Shown here: positions 10,001 to 17,700 of the stretch, piece by piece
Layout of the letters: each line of letters starts with the position of its first letter
Numbering within the stretch: position 1 is the first letter of the stretch
Source: a virus
Virus record (IMG/VR): IMGVR_UViG_3300007539_000054
Coordinates: 1-39,787 of that record
DNA length: 39,787 nt
Strand: one strand, 5' to 3'
Notes under the pieces: generated by a model
What the model saw: the letters and a program-made list of their open reading frames with translations, nothing else
The model's database searches: none
Told to the model about the DNA's origin: nothing
Position numbers and translations under genes: made by a program

Positions 10001-10231
10001 TACATCAAACTCATAGTGAAGAATGTATCGAAGAATTGCTTTAAATAGTGACGGAGATGTTGCAAAAGTTTCGACACTATCTCTGCTAATATCTGCAGCA
10101 GTTGTTGAAATACTAGAAAGAAGGGGTGCGTTTAAGTCTACTCCGCTTAAGTCGGGAGCATTATCTACGGCATCCTTTAACGAGGGTGAGTCGATAAACG
10201 GAAGCTGTGTAAATAAAAGTCCGTCTTTCAT
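7049..10231 (-). CDS. Large protein of unknown function in the fibre block, 1060 aa
   Basis: ATG at 10231 overlaps the TGA of the small upstream gene (ATGA, four bases), which indicates coupled translation. The 1060-residue product is acidic to neutral, with no signal peptide, membrane helix or repeat structure that I can see. The first 150 residues are Asp/Ser/Leu-rich and helical in character (SLKDAVDNAPDLSGVDLNAP); the middle, residues about 500-830, is rich in Tyr, Trp, Arg and Gly (YGYNGSYGPAPRKWTYDYHG) like a folded beta-rich structural domain; the end returns to mixed alpha/beta. No catalytic motif stands out. Position inside the adsorption block and size suggest a virion component, perhaps a fibre-attachment or network protein. 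That role is inference; I do not recognise the family. Confidence 0.55.
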   Translation of the reverse strand: MKDGLLFTQLPFIDSPSLKDAVDNAPDLSGVDLNAPLLSSISTTAADISRDSVETFATSPSLFKAILRYILHYEFDVSEFLELLDTLEEIRIPKFRKEDNVDLISSATTLRDFDITSLSVGSPPETRAATDASDISTQLGNGSINELIATIVADPLVDKVPNRSLSERVDVLLDIPRFKRDTDIGEDLFFIPPVNLATGQGEFFSLAQTKSREDEFFAESKQPLVLVGDIFTSRDAVDLISSQTFGYQPTNEFEVGLAGSGYDADGFLYCDPRILPGYREFIHAASRAHAVAKTTPTGAIADTLYMLPDEVRKKFALDVKLRGLPEELEPITDRQTNDLEYQFLVEQQVFKQANSSAFDSIFSKESAPTVVKAIGPFKESLFSISEKFGFDIRNRLRVAAATESFPRKKVSSLEEDLLNLSQSLNFKGKFFTPPTQKFKIQEDERKNKIVLDFLIEKTFWSIHSDLSGFIVSGGFGDYVWVDLGDEYDKIIYHPSITLDADGNPIDEDGNIYEPVRDGWPSSTPFYQRNERYIQTSARSNMGRFRQGRESALYPEYRDRYGSAVAELLGKQEVVPGLDPIVWRDTDDSINRFGEKTLAASDVPRIQGEGGEFLTIFFRGLGYGYNGSYGPAPRKWTYDYHGAFGPNRQKRWAKRDGPFYLSYIHRTTHQDSGRRINLLLREMTTEDENTSNLYGGKRQIMTGPTFIDRMLQTEYWNKMFKMIEGIVQIQGNPTTEDSISSKDRLNNIGLGPTNYIPTEKLEIGFRHRYESELMAEPLYDIDLKYTYHLHDEKAGADGNRYWPYNVAPYFRTQPANWDAKVRLKTTTDVEDDSFAKSLKPFIFNGAASFLRDKTLAQDLKDKNKVGKRVSYRVTRTPLLGEDEDGDPIYGPPVTTNDDETVHIIPATFQPIYDPRYDDIIIGYTFIKGEAFQIKQKNSVFDAAAAKMLRAIIAKTPKDSISDRINAVGNDLTHKIIPEIEQQVGVQLDQGYYEERLVPRPGSGLPPLLELVFIPKPELAQKNSLVNEVAAADSGTAFVPVYCLPSYFMETYVGEDGKHANF

Positions 10232-10563
10232 GTAAAGTCATTTCTTACCTTTATATTGATTAATTCAAATGTACTCATAATCTTATTATCAGGAAGGGTT
10301 AACTCAACTTCAGCTTCATAAAAACCCTCCTCACAATCTGGATGAGTTAAAAAATCTTCTAAAGGAAACAACAGTTCCCCTGCCCCCAGAGACGTCGAGC
10401 TTGACGCAGTAATGCTAGCAATGACGCTTGTAGTTCCCTTTTTTCGAATATGCAACTGCACCTGGTGGCCTGCAACATCAAAAGCGGCACCAGTATCTTG
10501 TCGGGTTAGAGAAGTTTGAAGAGAGGGTCCAGTGTCTCCTTTAACTATTTGAATTATATCCAT
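10228..10563 (-). CDS. Small beta-domain protein, baseplate/fibre N-domain-like, 111 aa
   Basis: The first gene after a consensus promoter. The start is ATG 10563; the nearest purine-rich site, GGAG at 10577-10580, is 13 bases away, farther than usual. The pattern VKGDTGPSLQTSLT, then an alternating strand VQLHIRKKG, Thr/Ser-rich strands, and FYEAEVELTLPDNKIM matches the beta-sandwich found at the N-termini of phage baseplate upper proteins and in stand-alone small virion proteins. Here it forms the whole protein. Its stop overlaps the next start by four bases, so it is probably made together with the 1060-residue protein and may be its partner. The domain call is by pattern; the partner role is inference. 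Confidence 0.5.
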   Translation of the reverse strand: MDIIQIVKGDTGPSLQTSLTRQDTGAAFDVAGHQVQLHIRKKGTTSVIASITASSSTSLGAGELLFPLEDFLTHPDCEEGFYEAEVELTLPDNKIMSTFELINIKVRNDFT

Positions 10564-10602
10564 ATTTATTAATATACTCCAAAAGGAGGCTTTGACTATT
10601 TA

Positions 10603-10620
10603 TTGCTATGATTATAGCAA
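10603..10620. promoter_or_regulatory. Operator-like inverted repeat over the -10 box
   Basis: Arms ttgctat (10603-10609) and atagcaa (10614-10620) are perfect inverted repeats around a four-base spacer. The dyad covers the -10 hexamer at 10611-10616 and reaches the expected transcription start near 10604. It is therefore not within the transcript as a normal hairpin and is better read as a DNA-binding site. No regulator gene is seen in the window. Confidence 0.45.
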
Positions 10621-10639
10621 AGTACACCTAACTTGTCAA
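10611..10639 (-). promoter_or_regulatory. Perfect consensus sigma-70 promoter for the fibre block
   Basis: On the minus strand, TTGACA (10639-10634) is followed by exactly 17 bases and TATAAT (10616-10611), with a TG one base before the -10 box (extended -10). All twelve hexamer bases match the sigma-70 consensus. It lies in the 99-base gap before the gene at 10563 and points into the fibre genes, with a start expected near 10604. Confidence 0.85.
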
Positions 10640-10662
10640 GATTTATTTTTCAGAGGGGTGTG

Positions 10663-10893
10663 TTATGGGTTGGGGAAGGCGATGTCGCAAATGGAACGAA
10701 CTCTCGTAGGCTTATCCGAATAAGTATCTCCAGAAGTAATAGCATATCTGTTAAAACTTTCGGAAATTACTACAGAGTTTTCCAATATTTTTATTTTTTC
10801 GCGAACTTGCACAGTAGTTACAGTGTTTCCATTAAGGTCTACTGCATCTGTAACTTCTATCTTATCCACGATGGTTTCTTTTGAAAGAGACAT
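10663..10893 (-). CDS. Small conserved-looking phage protein of unknown function, 76 aa
   Basis: ATG at 10893 with AAGGAG five bases upstream; that ribosome site overlaps the TAA of the large fibre gene before it (TAAGGAG). The 76 residues have a beta strand pattern (NTVTTVQVREKIKILENSVV) followed by SESFNRYAITSGDTYSDKP and an ending SICDIAFPNP. I associate this pattern, a short strand, SES.xRY and an ending with a Cys and a Trp/Phe-Pro, with small accessory proteins near fibre genes in other phages, but I cannot name a function. It is the last gene before the fibre-block promoter. The reading frame and ribosome site make it a real gene. Confidence 0.6.
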   Translation of the reverse strand: MSLSKETIVDKIEVTDAVDLNGNTVTTVQVREKIKILENSVVISESFNRYAITSGDTYSDKPTRVRSICDIAFPNP

Positions 10894-10902
10894 TTTTACT
10901 CC

Positions 10903-13900
10903 TTATGTTGTTTGATAAGCTAGGCTTATTCGCAAATCTGTGGTATCATCATTTACCATTTCAGCAACAGTAAAACTTGTAGCGCTTGCTCCGCTGGTAG
11001 CAGGATTCATAGCAAAAGAGCCCCGAGGAGACCCCGTGTACCCATATACGTATACGTGGCGCATACTTGAAGCAGCCGCGCTAGATGCTTGCAATATATT
11101 TACTTGTCCTAAAGGAAAAGTATCGCTTGCAACTGTAAAAGGCAGAGAAAAATACAAAGTGTTCGTACTAGTTAATCCAGTAGTGTTTGCATTAAAAATA
11201 TTAATATGGCACATACAGAGTCTTCCTACTTTTGTATAGGTTCCTACAACGCCTGCCTGTGATTGTGTAACACTATTTCCTCCCGATCCAGCATCAAAAA
11301 GTTGAACCGTAAAAGTTCCTTCTTCATAATCTTCTCCGGCGTCTATTCGTGGAGTAACCCACTCATATTCTTCGGGGTGTGAAACACTACTAGTGCCCGC
11401 ATTATTTTTAACAGCTAAGTAATCCCCTGCAGTTGCTCCAGAAGATGCGGGAGGTGGAATACCATATAGATCATCAATTTCTATGGGGGTAACAGTCCAC
11501 TCGCTTGAGCTAGTATTATACATTAACGCACTAGGATTACTTCCCAGAGCTTGAACTGTGCCGGGAGGATTGTCCGCAGCAGTTTGAACATTTGAAAGCT
11601 GTCCAATTGTGAATGCAGTGTTTTCAAATTGTGATGTTGTAGAATTATATGCTAGTATATTGTCGTCTTGTGGACTGGATATAGTAACATCGTCTAAGTC
11701 ATTTAATACTGCTACATCTCCATTTGCTACCCAATCATAATCTGTACCGTTCCAGCTTAGTACTTCGCCTGTTCCTGCACTATTTTTATTTAAATGAGCA
11801 TCAACGTCAGAATCTGAGTATCCATCTGTAATACCATATCCTGAAAGAGTAGTCGGCGTATTTCCTAGCTCACTAAAACTAACGCTACCATCTACCCAGT
11901 TGGTTCCATTATACTTTAATACTTCTCCGGAGGCAAGAGTGCCTAAAACAACATCTGAAAGATCATCTAAATCTTGTACGTTACTACTGCCGCTGCTAGG
12001 AGTAACCCAAGCGTAGTCAGACCCGTTCCATGCAAGAACTTGATTTGTGCCCGCACTACTTCTATTCAAATGAGAGTCAACATCTGCATCAGTATAAAGA
12101 TCCGCACTTGTAATAAACGTAGGCTTATTTGCAATATGAGTCCAGTCAATTACAGAATCAACCCAAGCAGAGCCGTCCCACTTTAAGTAATCATTTTGAT
12201 TAAGAGTACCAAGGCTTACATCGCTTAGTTGTCCTAACGACATATTTATGTTGCCACTGGTACTGCTTGTTAACCAAGCATAGTCGGAGCCATTCCAGTA
12301 AAGCATCGATCCTGTGTTTGCACTACTTCTATTTAAATGAGCATCTACATCAGCGTTGGTGTAAGCGGCTGGAATAGTTGGCTTATTAGAGAGATCATTA
12401 TAGTTTCCACTAAATCCATCTGTAATTCCATATCCTGAGAGAGTAGTGGGGGTATTTCCTAAGTCACTAAAGTTAAGAGTTGCATCAACCCAGTTGGTTC
12501 CATTATACTTTAGTATCTCTCCAGAAGAAGGTGTGCCAAGACTTACATCATTTAGTTCTCCTAAAGTCTCTGGGGCGCCTACTATTTCCGCATAAGTAAC
12601 CCATTCATAATCAGATCCATTATAGCTTAAAAGCTCATTTGTGTTTGCAGTATTTCTATTTAGGTGAGTATCTACATCACTGTCTGTATAAAGTAAGTTA
12701 TCAACTTCTGTTCGGCTATACGTTTCTGTCTTAGTATACGCATCTGTAATTCCATAGCCCCCAAGAGTTGTGGGAGTATTACTTAAATCATTCCAACTTC
12801 CAGAAGATGCGATTGCAGCAAAGCCGGCTCCAGCTTTACTTTTATTTCTCCAGTCTGCCGTACTGTCTTGATAAACTAATAAATCTAAATTTTGTACATC
12901 AGCAATAGTTACATCATCAAACATTCCTAAAGTCAGGGTTGTAGGCTCGTACTTGCTTGAAGTCGAATTATATTGCAGTACTTGCTCGTTTGTCGGAGCA
13001 GTACTCGAAACATCTTCAAGCTCTGTAGTTTCATGATCTACAGGCTGATACTCCGTTGCAGATGAATTATACTTTAGTATTTGATTATCAGAAGCTGTGG
13101 TGGTAGATACATCCTCTAGAGAGGTAGTTTTAAAATCAACAGACTCATACTGAGTATTTGCATTATTATATTTTAAGACCGTTGCATCGTTCGGGGCTGC
13201 GGAGTCTACATTTTCTATATTCATTGTTGTATGAGCAACAATGGACATTGGGTTGCCTTGCGCACTTACTTGTTTAAGAATAGTACCAGGGGTAGCCGAG
13301 TCAATAGTTAAGCTAGCAAATGTTCCGCCATTGGCATCAAGATTTCCATCCTCGTCTACAATAAAATCTCCATCGCCTACATCTAGTTCTCCTGCATAGA
13401 CTGAATCAACATATAAGTTTCTCCAAGTATTTCCAGTTGTTCCTAAATCGTGGGTGCTCCCGCCATCAGGAATAATCCTACTATTCACAAGGCCATTAAA
13501 TACAATGTCGTCAACATTATTATCGCCAAGATTAACATTTCCATTAAGATTAGAGGTAGCGGCCACACTTATAGACCCAGCAGTCACAAGATCTCCGTTT
13601 GCATTTACAGTAAGATCGCCTCCACCAATATCAAGAGTTTCGCCTATAAGTGCGCCTGTTGCAGTTATGTCCCCAGTAGAGTCGATATCTCCAGTTACAT
13701 TCAAACCTTTGTTAAAGTTCCACTTATCATCCGAAGAAGTATAAAGTAGAGTAGCATTTGCACCTTCTAAAGTTATACCCCCGAGATTAACTGCGGCTGC
13801 ATTTGTTGCGCCTTCACCGATTACAATATTTTTATCGTCAACAGTCATAACACTACTATTAATAGTAGTAGTTAAACCATCTACTTGTAGGTCACCAAGT

Positions 13901-14700
13901 ATTTGCACAAGGCCGGAGGTTGCGCCTATAACAGCAGGATCAATTACTATAGTTGCAGGGCCTTTTATTGTTCCTCCCGCAACTTCTAAATTACCTGCAA
14001 TATTTATTTCGCCCGTATTATCTCCATGAGTAGCGGGATCAATAGTAAATTCATTTGGAACTTTTAAAGTATCTCCTGCAATCTCCAACGAGCCTGCAAT
14101 ATTTACTTCTCCGGTATTATCTCCATGAGTAGCGGGATCAATAGTAAATTCATCAGGAACTTTTAAAGTGGCTCCTGCAATAATTAAGCTACCTGTATCA
14201 TCTCCATGAGTAGCGGGATCTATGGTAAAGTCATTTGGAACTTGTAAAGTGGTCCCTTCAATCTCCATATCGCCCGCAATTACAACTTCTCCTGTTGCAT
14301 CTCCATGCGTAGCAGGATCAATAACAAACTCTGCAGGCCCTCGAAGCCAGCCACGAAGCTCTAAGTTATTCATCTTAGAGTTTATTTCTGTACCATCCCA
14401 GTTAAATGTGTCACCATTCGGATCGCCAATAGCAACTTTGTAGTAAAGAGGATCTGTGCCATCTGCTCCAAACCAAAAGCCTTGTCCTACATCGTATGCT
14501 GTTTTGCCGCCCTTGATAGACCCGGCACCCAGAAATGTAATACCGCCATCAGGACTATCAATAATGACGCCGTTATTTAAGGCATTTTCAGTAACAGCGC
14601 TCCCAGCCCCGTCGTCTAAACCTCCGCCCGGACCAGAGCCCGGACCCCCATTGAAAGGGCGAACGTCTAACCAAATCTCTGCAACAATCTTACCCGCCAT
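10903..14700 (-). CDS. Large repeat-built tail fibre protein, 1265 aa
   Basis: The start at ATG 14700 shares its A with the stop of the tail-tip gene (TAATG), with GGGGA upstream. Residues about 1-95 are a Gly-rich head (GGPGSGPGGGLDDG). Residues about 115-265 hold five IDPATHGD...G.L.V.GDTLKVPNE repeats. Residues about 270-480 resemble the shaft of marine phage fibres (DKNIVIGEGATNAAAVNLGGI, STHDLGTTGNTWRNLYV). From about 590 to 1060, modules with TPTTLSGYGITDG, DSDVDAHLNRxSA and LSWNGSDYEWVT alternate. The last 130 residues form a distinct domain (VQLFDAGSGGN ... VGRLCMCHINIFNANTTG) with the look of a C-terminal knob. It lies directly after the tail-tip gene, as side or central fibres do. 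The fibre role is well supported by the repeats; the receptor is unknown. Confidence 0.85.
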   Translation of the reverse strand: MAGKIVAEIWLDVRPFNGGPGSGPGGGLDDGAGSAVTENALNNGVIIDSPDGGITFLGAGSIKGGKTAYDVGQGFWFGADGTDPLYYKVAIGDPNGDTFNWDGTEINSKMNNLELRGWLRGPAEFVIDPATHGDATGEVVIAGDMEIEGTTLQVPNDFTIDPATHGDDTGSLIIAGATLKVPDEFTIDPATHGDNTGEVNIAGSLEIAGDTLKVPNEFTIDPATHGDNTGEINIAGNLEVAGGTIKGPATIVIDPAVIGATSGLVQILGDLQVDGLTTTINSSVMTVDDKNIVIGEGATNAAAVNLGGITLEGANATLLYTSSDDKWNFNKGLNVTGDIDSTGDITATGALIGETLDIGGGDLTVNANGDLVTAGSISVAATSNLNGNVNLGDNNVDDIVFNGLVNSRIIPDGGSTHDLGTTGNTWRNLYVDSVYAGELDVGDGDFIVDEDGNLDANGGTFASLTIDSATPGTILKQVSAQGNPMSIVAHTTMNIENVDSAAPNDATVLKYNNANTQYESVDFKTTSLEDVSTTTASDNQILKYNSSATEYQPVDHETTELEDVSSTAPTNEQVLQYNSTSSKYEPTTLTLGMFDDVTIADVQNLDLLVYQDSTADWRNKSKAGAGFAAIASSGSWNDLSNTPTTLGGYGITDAYTKTETYSRTEVDNLLYTDSDVDTHLNRNTANTNELLSYNGSDYEWVTYAEIVGAPETLGELNDVSLGTPSSGEILKYNGTNWVDATLNFSDLGNTPTTLSGYGITDGFSGNYNDLSNKPTIPAAYTNADVDAHLNRSSANTGSMLYWNGSDYAWLTSSTSGNINMSLGQLSDVSLGTLNQNDYLKWDGSAWVDSVIDWTHIANKPTFITSADLYTDADVDSHLNRSSAGTNQVLAWNGSDYAWVTPSSGSSNVQDLDDLSDVVLGTLASGEVLKYNGTNWVDGSVSFSELGNTPTTLSGYGITDGYSDSDVDAHLNKNSAGTGEVLSWNGTDYDWVANGDVAVLNDLDDVTISSPQDDNILAYNSTTSQFENTAFTIGQLSNVQTAADNPPGTVQALGSNPSALMYNTSSSEWTVTPIEIDDLYGIPPPASSGATAGDYLAVKNNAGTSSVSHPEEYEWVTPRIDAGEDYEEGTFTVQLFDAGSGGNSVTQSQAGVVGTYTKVGRLCMCHINIFNANTTGLTSTNTLYFSLPFTVASDTFPLGQVNILQASSAAASSMRHVYVYGYTGSPRGSFAMNPATSGASATSFTVAEMVNDDTTDLRISLAYQTT
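11726..11769 (-). repeat. 44-bp exact match to the other fibre gene (copy 2)
   Basis: Identical to 1131-1174 in the large fibre gene. Other LSWNGSDYEWVT-type modules in this gene (near 12000, 12270 and 12600) are visibly more diverged from it than the copy in the other gene is, which fits exchange between genes rather than duplication within one. Confidence 0.85.
11818..12523 (-). repeat. Repeated GYGITDG-...-NWVD fibre module (two close copies)
   Basis: Segments of about 110 bp at 11818-11931 and 12412-12523 encode the same order of motifs: EILKYNGTNWVD, a strand, then LGNTPTTLSGYGITDG. They are close to identical at DNA level by eye and are about 593 bases apart. The shared cccagttggttccattatac string marks both. 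Confidence 0.75.
13920..14345 (-). repeat. Tandem IDPATHGD repeats, 99/81-bp period
   Basis: The string ctccatgagtagcgggatc (or a one- or two-base variant) starts at 14022, 14121, 14202 and 14301, giving steps of 99, 81 and 99 bases. A fifth, more diverged unit lies near 13920-13960. Each encodes F.IDPATHGD.TGE..IAG and a strand. Loss of 18 bases in one unit (six residues) keeps the frame, as expected for slippage in a fibre shaft. Confidence 0.85.
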
Positions 14701-17700
14701 TAACTTCCCCTATCAATTTGTGCGATTACCGCATCGTTTGTTGTATCAGGACGATACGCTGTTCTATATAAATGATTAATAGTAGTAGATGTCGTATTTA
14801 CTCTATCTAACCGTATTTCAGTGTCAGACACTACTTCTACTACGAATGCCGAAGTCTCTCCAACAACAGTGGAAGAGCTAGTGAGTGGGTTTGCTAAATA
14901 AGCCACTACGTCTCCCGGCTCAAAATCTGTTGTAAATGTTGTACCGACTCCAGTAATTGTATAGCCAGAATCTCTTGTAAAAGATGTGCCAGATATAGCC
15001 GTCCACGCAGTATCAAGAGTAGCACTTCCATCACCTATATCTCTCCAATAGTCGGGACCATAGTTATTTGTTGTAGTGTCCCACTGCGCCAAAAAGCACT
15101 TTGGCACACTGTGATCAAAAATTACGTATAAGTCTCTAGCATCGTTATCAGCAACATTTGAGAGATCAACTACTGCATTTGCTTCTGTAACGTCAGCAGG
15201 ATTTCCTGGAGCGCCTTGACTTGCTAAGGTTGCGGGGTAGTTATCAAAAATAAACTCCTCACTTCCTTGAGATATACCATCTGTTCTAGTGCTCTTTATA
15301 GCATAGAAATCCCAGTTACGAGTACCATTTGTAACAGTTGTTGTTGTACTATAACTTGACTGCAACGATCCAATTGTGTACTCTTCTCCTCCATTAATTA
15401 ACTTAATATCACTAAGAGTATGAGTATCGTTTGGACCTCTCCATTTATAGTTTCCTACTCGCTCACCATTCCATATAAACTGATAGCGCTTTGCGCCCCC
15501 AGGCTCTGTAAGTCTTTGCATTGCGTATGCTCCAGATGGTATAGTACCTCCAAACTCTGGATCGACTGTCCATGCCGAGGAGAGCGAGAAGAACTCATCA
15601 GAAGAGTTAGTAGCAATTTTTGCAGGGGTATTAGAAGTTGCTCCTTTTGGAATGCCATGGATTCTTTCAGGCAAACTTGCAGAACCAAACCCTTTTATAC
15701 CCTCTTCTGTTTTAGAAGGGTAATATTTTGAAAATATTGGATCTAAATTATTTGAACTTGAATTTAAGCCCGGAAGAACTTTATACCTAATCCAATACCA
15801 TCTTTCAGTAGTGCCCTGTTCTTTAAGTATAGGATCAATAATAGTTGTACCTTTAGTAGTAAGAATAAGGGATGCACCATTAAAGTTACCGCTATTCGGA
15901 TTCATCCATACTTCAATGTCGTGAGTACTTGGAGAATAGTTTCCAGTATTTTCCCAAGTTAGTTCAATTCCTCCTACTGCGCCCTCACTCTCTACAATTT
16001 GACTTGCTAATAAATTTATTGGCCTTGTAATTTGTACACTTTGATTTGTGCCGCCCTCGTCATATGGCTGAACTAAATCATTCGCCATATGTTTTAAAAT
16101 AAATGCATCGTCATTGTGTTCTTTTGCTATAACATTTACTAGCAAATTACTTTTAGTTTTAAGAGACTCAATTCTAAATAGTTTATTTTCCCAATTAAAC
16201 TTACTGTAGGTAATTGCAATTATATTACCAGCTAATAACAGATACCCTTTGGGAGGCATTTGAAACGAAATCGTTAATCCAGCTCTAGACTCATCTAAAG
16301 CCTGCTGAGCATTGATCCTTAAGTTAAAATAATTTGTAATTGCAGGTGCTCTATAAGTGCCCTGCCTTTGAATTCCTTTATCTTGTGCAAGGTATTCAGA
16401 GTTAAAAAATGATATTGTTCGATTTCCAAATACTAAAGCAGGATCAGACATTTGTGCACTAAATGCATTAAATGTTTTAGATATTCCTTTGTCATCAAGT
16501 TTTATATCTCCAATAATATCATTTTCTGTAATAATTTCTGTATCTGCATCAAACTCAGCAAGGGGCTTTGCTTTTACCCGCATATCCAAATAATACTTAC
16601 CATTGCTATATCGTAGTATGCCATTAAATTGCTGCAATAAAGAATTTACATTTTCAAATATTTTTTGAGATGTGTCTATTACTGGATTTAGTTGGTGGCG
16701 AGTAACCCATCGCTGATCCCAACTTTCCCACCCTAAATATTTCCAATATTTTACTTCATCACTGTCGTACAAAGAATAGCCACTAACCATTCTAAGTGCG
16801 CCATTATTTAGTTCTAGTTTTTTAACTACAGGGTTTCCTGATGGCGCAATAAAGGGAGTATTATCTTTAAAATCAGATGCTACGGGATTTGATATTGTTG
16901 GATCTATTTTTAAATCCGCATCCTTAGATATATCTATATTAAAATTAACACTTCTTGTGTTATTTCTTAGTGTAGGTGAAGTAGATGATTGAGTTGTAGG
17001 CTCACTAATTGCAACCCCTTGAGTAGTAGTAGAACCATCACTACTTTCCATAATTTTTGAGTTGCCAGCCGTAGTCCAAACAATTTCATTAGTTTTAAAT
17101 GCATGGTTTTTTAACCACTTTGTGCCTAACTTTCCTATACAATCAGTAAAGGTAATTTGCCGAACATTTCTTAATATCATTGGTGAAGAGTTCTGCCAAT
17201 GAACTTCTGAAACCGTTTCTATTTTTGATATAGTTCCTTGCCAAATTAAAGGCTGTTGGAGAGAAGAAGGGTACCTACAAACGTCTCCAACGCTAAACGT
17301 CTGCATTGTTGAATCATTTCCAACTACTACAACAGTTATATCTGAGCCTGTGTCACAAGTACGGGCAGCTTCTTTAAAGGAAGGTACATCAATTAAATCA
17401 CTAGTAAGACCCTTGCCAAATCTAGGGTTAGTTAAATAATCTAATAAAATTAATGCAGGATTATTAGTAACTCTAGCATCTTGAGTATTATAAACCTGTT
17501 CATATTGTGTAGTACCTCCATCTCCTGGCTCTAGTATTTCCTCGCTTTTAGCTCCATAAGAGTATTTTAGATTTGTTAGAGACGATAAATGCTGATACTG
17601 TACAACATTTTTGTTTAGTACTAAAATTTCATTAGTATCGCAAAAAGAAGATAAAGTCGAGTCACTTGGCTGAGTAATAGTGGCATCGGCCATAAACTGA

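Noticed and set aside
10577-10588. CTCC-TTTT-GGAG hairpin as a translational switch
   Set aside because: A four-pair stem is too weak to claim, and the GGAG is already 13 bases from the start codon.
500-14700. Diversity-generating retroelement acting on the fibre genes
   Set aside because: Repeats are ordinary shaft and linker modules. There is no reverse transcriptase and no template/variable repeat pair with A-biased changes in the window.
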